Shown: positions 1 to 6,592 of the stretch, piece by piece
Numbering within the stretch: position 1 is the stretch's first letter
How the letters are laid out: each line of letters starts with the position of its first letter
Assembly: GCA_946006895.1 (NCBI GenBank)
Contig: CAMFZO010000029.1
Location: forward strand, 1 to 11,143
Reading direction: 5' to 3'
DNA from: an uncultured Clostridia bacterium
GTDB lineage: Bacteria; Bacillota; Clostridia; Oscillospirales; Oscillospiraceae
Length of the DNA: 11,143 nt
The notes under the pieces: model-generated
Seen by the model: only the letters and a program-made list of their open reading frames with translations
Told to the model about the DNA's origin: nothing
Database searches by the model: none
Position numbers and translations under genes: made by a program

Positions 1-1
1 G

Positions 2-706
2 ATCGGCGCCGCTGCCCGTGCCAGAAAGCTGTCAGCCATCAAATCCTTTTATAAATACCTGACGGTGCGGACCAAGCTGCTGACGGTTAACCCGGTCAAG
101 GACGTGGAGTTCCCCAAGATCCGAAAATCACTCCCCAAATACCTGACTCTGGAGGAATCGCGCCGCCTCCTCTCCTCCGTGCGCGGCGTGAATGAAAAGC
201 GCGATTATGCCATTTTAATGCTCTTTTTGAATTGCGGCATCCGCCGTTCAGAGCTGGTGGGCCTGAATCTGAGCGATGTTTATGAGGACCGCATCCGCGT
301 GACCGGCAAAGGCAACAAGGAGCGGATCGTCTATTTTGGCTCTGCCTGCAAAGCGGCCATTGACGAATATCTACCCGAACGCAACAAAAAAGTGCTTTCC
401 GACAACCGTGCGTTGTTCGGTTCCCGGGACAATAACCGCATCAGCGTAACGGCTGTGCACCGTCTTGTGAAAAAGCATATGCTGGCTGCCGGACTGGATC
501 CAAGCCAGTATTCCGCCCACAAGCTGCGGCACACGGCGGCGACCCTGATGATCTCCAACGGCGTGGACATCAAAACCGTCCAGGAGGTCCTGGGCCATGA
601 GCATCTGAACACGACGGAGATCTACACCCACATTGAAAACACCGAGCTGAAGATTGCCGCAGAGGCAAATCCCATTTCCCGTTTGGAGAAGGAAAATGAT
701 TCATAA
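2..706 (+). CDS. Xer-like tyrosine recombinase, 5' end outside window
   Basis: The reading frame is open from base 2, so the start codon and most of the N-terminal core-binding domain lie upstream; the visible part begins just before the typical 'SFYKYL' end of that domain. The catalytic domain looks complete. The active-site arginine is in the GIRRSEL segment (codon 242-244), the beta-hairpin lysine in GKGNKER, the HxxR motif in HKLRH (codons 518-529), the late histidine in LGHEHLN, and the nucleophilic tyrosine in EIYTHI (codon 623-625). Family members cut and rejoin DNA through a 3'-phosphotyrosine link. The sequence style matches clostridial chromosomal XerC/XerD-like proteins rather than a phage integrase, but I cannot separate XerC from XerD or rule out an integrase role from this fragment. 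It ends inside the next gene (11-base overlap), suggesting translational coupling. Confidence 0.9.
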   Translation: MGAAARARKLSAIKSFYKYLTVRTKLLTVNPVKDVEFPKIRKSLPKYLTLEESRRLLSSVRGVNEKRDYAILMLFLNCGIRRSELVGLNLSDVYEDRIRVTGKGNKERIVYFGSACKAAIDEYLPERNKKVLSDNRALFGSRDNNRISVTAVHRLVKKHMLAAGLDPSQYSAHKLRHTAATLMISNGVDIKTVQEVLGHEHLNTTEIYTHIENTELKIAAEANPISRLEKENDS

Positions 707-1364
707 TCTTATCTTTGATTTAGATGGTACGCTGCTAAACACGCTTGCCGACCTGCGCGACAGCACAAATTACGCGCTGCAGCAGTTCGGTTTTCCCGAA
801 AGATCAACGGAAGAAGTACGAAATTTTGTCGGTAACGGTCTGAGAATGCTTATCCGACGTGCGGTTCCGTTTGAGACGGAAGAAGAAACCGTAGATGCTG
901 TTTTGGCAGTCATGAAGGCACATTACCGCGAGCATTATCACGACGGAACGATACCCTATGACGGTATTCTCCCCTTCCTGCACAAGATGAAGATGTACGG
1001 TTTCCGCATGGCTATTGTCTCAAATAAGGCAGACCCGATGGTACAGCTTTTGCGAACGCTTTATTTTGACGAGCTGATCCCTGTGGCGGTCGGTGAGCTG
1101 GATGGTGTCCCGCGTAAGCCCGCGCCGGATATGGTGCGCATTGCCATGGAGCGTCTCGGCTGTACGGAGGAACATACGGTCTATATCGGTGATTCTGAGG
1201 TTGACATCGAGACGGCAAAAAATGCGGGCCTTCCCTGCCTATCCGTTGGTTGGGGCTTCCGCTCCGAGAAGGATCTCCGCAATGCCGGCGCGGAAACGGT
1301 CTACCGCTCCCCTGTCGAATTGTACGATGCTCTGCATACCGAAGCCGAACCTTTTTTACGATAA
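696..1364 (+). CDS. HAD-superfamily hydrolase, phosphoglycolate phosphatase-like
   Basis: This 222-residue protein has the full haloacid dehalogenase motif set. Motif I is DLDGT with D8 as nucleophile and D10 as acid/base; motif II is S109-N110 in IVSNK; motif III is K141 in PRKPAP; motif IV is GDSEVD with D166 and D170. A helical cap domain lies at about residues 15-85, as in the Gph/PpaX/YsbA group, which hydrolyses small phosphate monoesters such as phosphoglycolate or pyrophosphate. The exact substrate cannot be told from sequence. The ATG at 696 was chosen because GGAGAAGG (685-692) precedes it and the HAD fold starts immediately after; the frame is open further upstream, but that part overlaps the recombinase and adds nothing recognisable. 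It is probably cotranscribed with the recombinase, which it overlaps by 11 bases. Confidence 0.92.
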   Translation: MIHNLIFDLDGTLLNTLADLRDSTNYALQQFGFPERSTEEVRNFVGNGLRMLIRRAVPFETEEETVDAVLAVMKAHYREHYHDGTIPYDGILPFLHKMKMYGFRMAIVSNKADPMVQLLRTLYFDELIPVAVGELDGVPRKPAPDMVRIAMERLGCTEEHTVYIGDSEVDIETAKNAGLPCLSVGWGFRSEKDLRNAGAETVYRSPVELYDALHTEAEPFLR

Positions 1365-1412
1365 AAAGAACGGGATTCCACCCTTGCAAAGGCTGCAAAC
1401 GGTGGAATTCCG
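1363..1412 (-). terminator. Hairpin terminator of the kinase/ABC operon
   Basis: Arms 1371-1382 and 1401-1412 form 12 pairs (one G-T wobble). An inner stem, TTGCA (1384-1388) with TGCAA (1394-1398), extends the hairpin around a five-base loop. Read on the minus strand the hairpin is followed within three bases by five T residues (complement of 1363-1367), a good intrinsic terminator for the histidine kinase transcript. The T-run overlaps the stop codon of the convergent phosphatase gene. On the plus strand only a weak T-rich tail follows, so termination in that direction would be poorer. Confidence 0.75.
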
Positions 1413-1442
1413 TCCTTATCGATCTTCTACGGCCTTTGAAGA

Positions 1443-2345
1443 TCACACCTTGCTGCTGTTTGGATGCGGCGGGAAAAGAATGTGAAAAAACAGTTTGCTG
1501 TCCTCATATCTTGCGGAAATCGTGCCGTGCATTTGTTCGACGAGGCTCCGCGCAATGGACAGACCGAGACCGGTCGAATTTCTTGCAGCCTCCACTGTGT
1601 AGTAGCGGTCAAAGAGCCGACCGACCTCCACCTTGTTCAGAGCTGCAGCGGAATTGGAAAACTCTATCTCCCCCGCTGCGGTTAGTATGATGTTCAAATC
1701 GCCGTCGGAATATTTGACCGCGTTTTGCAGGAGGTTGGAAAACACGCGCAACAGCGCTGCGCGATCCAGCAGCCGAATAACCTTCTCTTCAGGCAACCGG
1801 ACATTCGGCGTGATGCCGCGTTCGGTCAGCGCGGTATAGAACGCAGCAAGGCTTTCCTCCAGCGCAGCCTTGAGATCCACCGGGTCTTCCCGGAACTCTC
1901 GCGTTGAGAGGATGACGGAATAGCGGAACAGCTCCTCGGTGAGCTGTGTCAGTGCTTCCGCGCGCTCTGAAATGACGAAGAGATACTGCTTGACCGCGTC
2001 GGATGTTTCCTCCTGCTCCAGCAGCTCCAAATAGCCGCAGATGGCGGTCAGCGGTGTACGCAGATCATGGGAGATGTTGGTGATTGCCTCGTGCAGCTCC
2101 TGATTGCCGCTGCGGTACTGCAACCGGGCTTTACGAAGCTCCGGAAGCCGGCGGTTTAGCTCTGCTGCCAGCTTCCGCATGGTTCGGTCCCGTCCGGGGA
2201 TGCGGAGCTGGGCATTGGTGTCGTCTGCAAGCCACCGGGAAATCTGCTCCCGAAGGGCGTCCGCTGACCGCCGCACGGCGCAGAGCTTCCACGACAGCGC
2301 AATGACGGCTGCCGCCAGAATCCCGCAGACGAACCACAATACCAT
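1443..2345 (-). CDS. Sensor histidine kinase with a single N-terminal membrane segment
   Basis: This 300-residue kinase would autophosphorylate on H93 and pass phosphate to the response regulator encoded upstream in the cluster. One hydrophobic segment (about residues 2-19) anchors it; no extracellular sensor domain follows, only a charged linker (about 22-85) that may be HAMP-like. The H-box is ISHDLRTPL, the N-box NLLQNAVKYS (N208), the F-box LFDRYYT and the G2-box STGLGLS. The usual DxGxG G1 box is not visible: the position after the N-box reads EIEFSNSAAAL. That substitution occurs in some Bacillota kinases of antimicrobial-peptide modules, so it need not mean loss of function. The ATG abuts the permease stop codon with no gap, indicating tight coupling. 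The signal is unknown; with so little outside the membrane it may sense through the transporter, as BceS-type kinases do. Confidence 0.93.
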   Translation of the reverse strand: MVLWFVCGILAAAVIALSWKLCAVRRSADALREQISRWLADDTNAQLRIPGRDRTMRKLAAELNRRLPELRKARLQYRSGNQELHEAITNISHDLRTPLTAICGYLELLEQEETSDAVKQYLFVISERAEALTQLTEELFRYSVILSTREFREDPVDLKAALEESLAAFYTALTERGITPNVRLPEEKVIRLLDRAALLRVFSNLLQNAVKYSDGDLNIILTAAGEIEFSNSAAALNKVEVGRLFDRYYTVEAARNSTGLGLSIARSLVEQMHGTISARYEDSKLFFHILFPPHPNSSKV

Positions 2346-3182
2346 TTACTTCAGATCCTTTCGTTTGAAAAAGAACAGACCCGCCAGGGTGGAACAAACC
2401 ATGGTGCCGGCAGCGCCGATGGCAAGATCACCCGGTTCGACGCAGCCTGCATACATCATTGCCGTATTCTGCCCGCCGGGAAGGATACACAGCAGCGCTT
2501 TCACAACCCATCGGGCTGCACCGCCCAGATAATGGGGATTTGGTCCGTAGATTTCCATCTCTTCCCCGGCTTCCGTAAATTCCCAATCAATTACCATTTG
2601 TTCGGGAGCCATTAACCGAGGCGCCAGCGTTATGCAAAGCATAATCACCGCAAGCAAAAGCAGCAGAGCAGTCACTGCTGAAACCGCCTGATTGGGAATC
2701 GACATTCCGAGCCATGTCAGCACGGCGGCGATGCTCCAAACGCAGAGCAGACTTACCGCCAGCATGGGAAATACCGTCGGTTCGACAGATTTGTCGAACA
2801 GGAAGAAAAGCAGCGCGGTGGTGGTGGCAACTGTAGTCAGCCAAATGACGGTAGAAGCCATGCCGATGGTGAGATAGTTGGCCAGATAGACGCTACTGCG
2901 GCGATTTCCGGCAATGAGCTTGTTCCGAAGCCCGCCGCCGCTGAATTCCGCACCGAGGAAAAGGCTGGAAACTACCGCGGAAAGAATCCCTGCCACCGCC
3001 GTGGAAAGGAAGAACATGCCGTTCTGATCCACATCAGAGTGGAATTCCGGATAGCGCAGGAAATCCATGTATTCCACAAACGCAACTTTATAGAGGGTAA
3101 ACAGCAGCATGGCGAGAACACTCAGCCAGAATATCAGATTTCTGCGCAAACGCAGCAGATTGGCGGAAAGCAGATGAGTCAT
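2346..3182 (-). CDS. ABC-2-type transporter permease
   Basis: This 278-residue integral membrane protein has about six hydrophobic segments (roughly residues 14-33, 57-77, 98-127, 134-157, 162-188 and 248-272). A larger hydrophilic stretch (about 190-235) sits before the last segment. The cytoplasmic motif GAEFSGGGLRNKL after the second segment is typical of permeases paired with BcrA-like ATPases, where it probably contacts the ATPase. The start ATG overlaps the ATPase stop (ATGA, 3179-3182) and the stop codon abuts the kinase start, so the three proteins are made from one transcript. As the only permease here it would act as a homodimer. Bacitracin or lantibiotic export or resistance is the usual role of such pairs, but the substrate cannot be read from sequence. 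Confidence 0.9.
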   Translation of the reverse strand: MTHLLSANLLRLRRNLIFWLSVLAMLLFTLYKVAFVEYMDFLRYPEFHSDVDQNGMFFLSTAVAGILSAVVSSLFLGAEFSGGGLRNKLIAGNRRSSVYLANYLTIGMASTVIWLTTVATTTALLFFLFDKSVEPTVFPMLAVSLLCVWSIAAVLTWLGMSIPNQAVSAVTALLLLLAVIMLCITLAPRLMAPEQMVIDWEFTEAGEEMEIYGPNPHYLGGAARWVVKALLCILPGGQNTAMMYAGCVEPGDLAIGAAGTMVCSTLAGLFFFKRKDLK

Positions 3183-4090
3183 TGTCCGGCACCTCCCAGC
3201 AGATTCAGATAGAAGCTTTCCAGACTTTCGTCGTGTTCCTGCAAGGAGAGGACTTCGCAGTGTTCCTTTGCCAGCCGCAGGGTCAGTTGAGAAACATTCA
3301 GCGTAGCAAAGATTTGCGCCTCGGTTGCAGAGAGAATTTTATACTCCACCTTGTGCTCGTCCAGCACCCTTGCCAGCGCCTTGGTGTCCGTGACCTTGGC
3401 GTAGAGGGATTTGCGGCAGGCATCGTTCAGCGCTTCTGCGCTTATTTCTTTGATCAGCCTGCCCCGGTCGATGAAACCGTAGTGGGTGGCAAGACGGGAA
3501 AGCTCGTCGAGAATGTGGCTGGAAATCAAAATGGTAATACCCCGCTCCCGGTTGAGCCGCAGGATCAGCTCGCGGATCTCAATGATCCCCTGCGGGTCCA
3601 GACCGTTGACAGGCTCGTCCAGCACCAGAAAATCAGGGCTCCCGCACAGCGCCACAGCAATGCCCAGCCGCTGACGCATACCCAGCGAAAAATGCTTTGC
3701 CTTCTTCTTCCCGGTGTTGTGCAGTCCCACCAGCTCCAGCAGCTCCTGCAGACCGTCCTCCGAGGGCAAGCCCAGAACGCGGTATTGGTGACGCAGATTC
3801 TGTTCTGCCGTCATGTCCGGGTAGATTGCCGGCGTTTCCACCACTGCGCCCATTCTGCGGTGGGCTTTCACAATGCGTTTGTCCGTGTTCTGGATACCGT
3901 AAAGTGTGTAAGTACCGGCACTCGGCGCTTGCAGGCCGCAGATCAGGCGGATCAGGGTCGTTTTACCCGCGCCGTTTTTGCCGACAAAGCCGTAGATCGC
4001 ACCCTTCGGAATGTGCATGGTCAGACCGTCGAGTGCTTTGAACTGTCCATAGTGCTTGCATAGAGCATTGGTTTGGAGCACATAGTCCAT
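3179..4090 (-). CDS. ABC transporter ATPase, BcrA-like
   Basis: This 303-residue ATPase powers the adjacent permease. It shows Walker A (GKNGAGKTT, 37-45), a signature region FSLGMRQR (134-141), Walker B (LVLDEP, 155-160), a D-loop GLDP and the switch histidine H192 in ISSH. The Q-loop position carries E85 (VVETPA) rather than glutamine, as is usual in BcrA-like ATPases of peptide export and immunity systems. The C-terminal ~90 residues form an extra domain, making the protein longer than simple 235-residue ATPases and close to BcrA in size. A strong AAGGAGG (4099-4105) stands eight bases before the ATG. The gene is the first of the ATPase-permease-kinase unit and sits 89 bases after the regulator, with a repeat-rich control region between them. 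Confidence 0.94.
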   Translation of the reverse strand: MDYVLQTNALCKHYGQFKALDGLTMHIPKGAIYGFVGKNGAGKTTLIRLICGLQAPSAGTYTLYGIQNTDKRIVKAHRRMGAVVETPAIYPDMTAEQNLRHQYRVLGLPSEDGLQELLELVGLHNTGKKKAKHFSLGMRQRLGIAVALCGSPDFLVLDEPVNGLDPQGIIEIRELILRLNRERGITILISSHILDELSRLATHYGFIDRGRLIKEISAEALNDACRKSLYAKVTDTKALARVLDEHKVEYKILSATEAQIFATLNVSQLTLRLAKEHCEVLSLQEHDESLESFYLNLLGGAGQ

Positions 4091-4136
4091 AAAGATTACC
4101 TCCTTCTTTGTGATACCGACATCCTAACGGGAAATC

Positions 4137-4177
4137 GTAAAGAAAGCGGTAAAGGAAACGGTAAAGAAAGTGTAAAG
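4137..4177 (-). promoter_or_regulatory. Four direct repeats, likely response-regulator operator for the ABC-kinase unit
   Basis: On the plus strand GTAAAG begins at 4137, 4149, 4161 and 4172; on the coding (minus) strand this reads CTTTAC four times at 11-12-base spacing, roughly one helical turn, with CTTTC/TTTCC between copies. OmpR/PhoB-family regulators commonly bind such tandem repeats as head-to-tail dimers. The array begins right after the regulator's stop codon and ends about 50 bases before the ATPase start. A possible -10 (TAGGAT, complement of 4121-4126) follows with no convincing -35, which would suit an activator-dependent promoter. The repeats are directly visible; the binding protein is inferred. 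Confidence 0.6.
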
Positions 4178-4179
4178 AT

Positions 4180-4845
4180 TTATGTGGAGCGGAGTTTGAA
4201 GCCGATCCCCCAGACTGCTTCGATATAATCCTTCCCGCTTGCGTCGCGGAGCTTTTTGCGCAGATTGCTGATATGTATTTTTAAGGAGCTTTCCGTGCAG
4301 TCGGGAGTGTCCTCACTTATGCGTTCCAAGAGCAGAGACTTAGGAAGCACCTGCGACGGGTTTTGCAGAAACAGCTTCAAAATGGCGAATTCTGTCCGTG
4401 TCAGCTTTACTTCGTCTTCGAGCACGGTGACGCTGTGGGTATCCGTACACATTGCAATATCTTCAAAGGTCAGAACGGAAGCTTTTTCATAAGCCGTTGC
4501 GTTTCGCAACTGCACGGCGATCCTCGCCAACAGCTCCTTTGTGTTGAAAGGCTTTGTCACATAATCGGCAGCGCCACCGAGCAGCAGATCGACTTTATTC
4601 TCTACATCGACCTTTGCGCTCAGTACGATCGCAGGGATCCCCTTGAGCTTCGGAAGAAGCTCCTCGCCGCTCAGACCCGGAAGCATCAGGTCGAGTAGGA
4701 TAAGGTCGGGCCGTGTGTTTGCAATCGACAAAAGCGCCTCCGTGCCGGAGTATGCGCGCATGGTGTAATAGCCTGCGCGATGCAGCGTTTCTTCCAAAAG
4801 GTTCCCGATGGCAGGATCATCGTCGACGATCAAAATGTTTTTCAT
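4180..4845 (-). CDS. OmpR/PhoB-family response regulator
   Basis: This 221-residue transcription factor has a receiver domain (about 1-115) with acidic pocket D8-D9, phospho-acceptor D52 (LLDLMLP), S76 and K98 (YVTKPF). A winged-helix DNA-binding domain (about 125-220) follows, with the usual TRTEFAIL and HISNLRKKL motifs and a C-terminal WGIGFKL. It should be phosphorylated by the histidine kinase encoded three genes on, and probably controls the ABC-kinase unit through the direct repeats just downstream. I chose the ATG at 4845 because the protein then starts MKNILIVDDD and a GTGAGG ribosome site lies upstream; a GTG at 4860 would add five residues but lacks a good site. It lies divergent to the HdeD-like gene. 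Confidence 0.93.
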   Translation of the reverse strand: MKNILIVDDDPAIGNLLEETLHRAGYYTMRAYSGTEALLSIANTRPDLILLDLMLPGLSGEELLPKLKGIPAIVLSAKVDVENKVDLLLGGAADYVTKPFNTKELLARIAVQLRNATAYEKASVLTFEDIAMCTDTHSVTVLEDEVKLTRTEFAILKLFLQNPSQVLPKSLLLERISEDTPDCTESSLKIHISNLRKKLRDASGKDYIEAVWGIGFKLRST

Positions 4846-4864
4846 GGTAGGCTGCCTCACATTC

Positions 4865-4893
4865 TTGCAAGATCAAATCAAATATATTATAAT
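4865..4893 (+). promoter_or_regulatory. Promoter of the HdeD-like gene
   Basis: TTGCAA (4865-4870) is followed after exactly 17 bases by a perfect TATAAT (4888-4893). The arrangement is a housekeeping-sigma promoter reading right toward the GGAGG at 4931-4935 and the ATG at 4946. Its -10 overlaps the -10 of the opposing regulator promoter. Confidence 0.7.
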
Positions 4894-4914
4894 AGATTTA
4901 TTCAAATTTTCCAA
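4886..4914 (-). promoter_or_regulatory. Promoter of the response regulator gene
   Basis: On the minus strand TTGGAA (complement of 4909-4914), 17 bases and TATAAT (complement of 4886-4891) read left toward the regulator start at 4845. The two TATAAT boxes share the palindrome ATTATAAT (4886-4893), so this promoter and the opposing one are mirror images about position 4889.5. Confidence 0.65.
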
Positions 4915-4945
4915 GAAGGAATTATTTACTGGAGGCGTTTTAATA

Positions 4946-5500
4946 ATGAGAGCGATTCAAAAAAACGGCGGCAGTATCCTCATGTGTGTGCTGGAGATTC
5001 TGGTCGGTGTACTGCTGCTCGTGGATCCCACAGGGTTTACCTCCGCCATCATCATTGCGGCAGGGGCCGCGCTGATCCTGTACGGCGCGATCTGTATCGT
5101 GCGCTACTTCCGCGCCGAAGCGGCAGAGGGTGCGCTGCGGCAGAACCTGTTTAAGGGCTTGCTTCTGCTGCTTGGCGGTCTGTTCTGTGTGCTGCGGTCA
5201 AAATGGTTCGTAGACACCTTTCCCCTGCTGACGATCCTTTACGGCATCGGTCTTCTGATCAGCGGCGTGGGCAAGATCCAGTGGATGGCGGATATGATCC
5301 GCTTCGGCAGAAAGCGCTGGTATCTGCCCGCCATCAGTGCCGTGCTTTCCCTGATCTTCGCGACGATTATCCTCTGCTCGCCGACCGCCCTGTGGAGCTT
5401 CCTCGGCATCGTCCTGATCGTGGAAGCCGTGTTCGACATTGTCGCCATCGCCCTCGGCGGCAAGCACAAAGGCAGCGACGATGACATCATCGACGTATAA
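4946..5500 (+). CDS. HdeD/DUF308-family six-segment membrane protein
   Basis: This 184-residue protein is almost entirely hydrophobic, with six predicted membrane segments (about residues 11-27, 33-53, 68-84, 90-109, 126-145 and 148-172) arranged as repeated pairs, each with Gly-rich turns and charged ends. This is the HdeD/DUF308 pattern; E. coli HdeD supports acid resistance, but clostridial members are mostly uncharacterised. The C-terminus is a short acidic tail (SDDDIIDV). The ATG at 4946 was chosen for the GGAGG at 4931-4935 (ten-base spacing); the frame runs upstream into the regulator gene but without a plausible start. It is monocistronic, divergent from the response regulator with which it appears to share a promoter, and ends at a strong terminator. 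Confidence 0.85.
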   Translation: MRAIQKNGGSILMCVLEILVGVLLLVDPTGFTSAIIIAAGAALILYGAICIVRYFRAEAAEGALRQNLFKGLLLLLGGLFCVLRSKWFVDTFPLLTILYGIGLLISGVGKIQWMADMIRFGRKRWYLPAISAVLSLIFATIILCSPTALWSFLGIVLIVEAVFDIVAIALGGKHKGSDDDIIDV

Positions 5501-5506
5501 TTGCGT

Positions 5507-5544
5507 AAAAACACCCTCCTCGGTGAAGCGAGGAGGATGTTTTT
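5507..5544. terminator. Bidirectional intrinsic terminator
   Basis: Arms 5507-5522 and 5529-5544 form 16 pairs with a single C-A mismatch around a six-base loop (GTGAAG). The stem has a GC-rich core flanked by five A residues on the left and five T residues on the right, so it gives a T-run in both directions. It closes the HdeD-like gene on the plus strand and, one base after its stop codon, the ATP-grasp gene on the minus strand. Confidence 0.88.
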
Positions 5545-5545
5545 A

Positions 5546-6568
5546 TCACTTGATGTTCTTTATCTCATCGCCCAGGACGTCCACGATCTCTTTTAAGTGT
5601 CCCGTGCGCCGGTCCTTCAGCTTATAGTGCTGCAAAATGCCGTAGCCGGGATACTGGTTGCCCTCAACGATCACCGGCCCATTGACGGAAAACGCCACGT
5701 CCCAGCCAATGTAGCGCTCCTGCGGAAGGCGTTTCGCCGCCGCACAGCACAGGTCAAAGGCTTCCCGTACACCGGGGATTACCACGTCCTTGAACGCCGT
5801 ACCCGTCATCGGATGGGTCTCATAGACGTTTCCGTAGTCATCGATGACGTTGCTGTCGATCCTGCCGTCCTCACCTACGCTGAAATACAGGTCATTGGTA
5901 CTGCCGATGACGTTGGCCGCGTCTTGATTGATGCGGAAGGCGTTGCGCAGCACCACCACCTCACCGTCTCTCTTGCGCAGGGTGACGACACGGAAGGAGT
6001 TGACGACGCAGGGATTGAGCCGGTTGACCGCTTCACACTGGACGATGGCCTCCTCCAGCAGCAGATACCCGTCGGAGATCAGCCCTTCATAGAGGACTTT
6101 CTTATCCGCAGACGCTTTCAGGTCGATCTTCTTGACGCCGTGGCCGCCCTCTCCGATGGGCATTTTGGCAAAAACCACCTGTTTCCCGTCCAAAAAGGCG
6201 AGAAATTCCTCGAAATCAGCCTCCCGCAGATTGAGATAATCCCGACCAAGGAAGTCCCTGAAATAGCGGTTAAAGACCAGCTTGTCATCCAGAATGACCT
6301 TATAGTAATCGTCGTTGAGATAGTGGATGATCTTATAGAATTTCTTCGCCGTGACGAAGGTATCCCGTTCGGCACTGCTCAGGTCGATATAATTACCGCG
6401 AAAATAGTCCGTATAGCCCGCGCCGCGCTTGAGCAGAGCGCCGATCATGGACAGGTAGATATAGGGCTTTGACTTCCCGCTGTTTTGGTGGATCAGCTCC
6501 ACGTGCTTCTTCATGCGGTCGCGGTTGATGGTCTTGAATTTTCTCAGCATCCAGCCTCTGACGGACAT
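5546..6568 (-). CDS. Sugar-transfer-associated ATP-grasp protein
   Basis: This 340-residue protein resembles the ATP-grasp group named 'sugar-transfer associated' (ATPgrasp_ST). ATP-grasp enzymes join a carboxylate to an amine or similar group through an acyl phosphate. Visible landmarks are a basic N-terminus, the nucleotide-binding K135 with the glycine-rich loop GEGGHG (139-144), an LLEEAIVQ segment at the adenine-binding edge, NSFRVVT, and the C-terminal metal-binding part GWDVAF (D290) and VEGNQYPGYG (E302, N304). No signal peptide or membrane segment is seen. It is the last gene of the cwlD-radA operon, 24 bases after radA, with AGGAAA before its ATG. The family often lies among surface-polysaccharide genes; here no such genes are visible, so the substrate is unknown. 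Its place beside a cell-wall amidase hints at envelope modification. Confidence 0.82.
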   Translation of the reverse strand: MSVRGWMLRKFKTINRDRMKKHVELIHQNSGKSKPYIYLSMIGALLKRGAGYTDYFRGNYIDLSSAERDTFVTAKKFYKIIHYLNDDYYKVILDDKLVFNRYFRDFLGRDYLNLREADFEEFLAFLDGKQVVFAKMPIGEGGHGVKKIDLKASADKKVLYEGLISDGYLLLEEAIVQCEAVNRLNPCVVNSFRVVTLRKRDGEVVVLRNAFRINQDAANVIGSTNDLYFSVGEDGRIDSNVIDDYGNVYETHPMTGTAFKDVVIPGVREAFDLCCAAAKRLPQERYIGWDVAFSVNGPVIVEGNQYPGYGILQHYKLKDRRTGHLKEIVDVLGDEIKNIK

Positions 6569-6592
6569 ATTCGTTTCCTGCTTTCTTTCGTA

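Noticed and set aside
654..695. Upstream extension of the phosphatase start
   Set aside because: HAD proteins begin a few residues before DLDGT; the ATG at 696 has a strong GGAGAAGG, and the extension lies entirely inside the recombinase gene.
2..706. Recombinase as marker of an integrated phage or transposon
   Set aside because: No attachment-site repeats, excisionase or phage genes are in view, and the sequence style and neighbours look chromosomal; the missing upstream part leaves this open but unsupported.
3182..4063. Open frame of about 290 codons on the plus strand opposite the ABC ATPase
   Set aside because: The opposite strand has a complete set of ABC ATPase motifs; the antisense translation is low-complexity and Gln/Val-rich.
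5597..6472. Open frame of about 290 codons opposite the ATP-grasp gene
   Set aside because: It is a mirror of the real gene's codon pattern with no start signal or motif.
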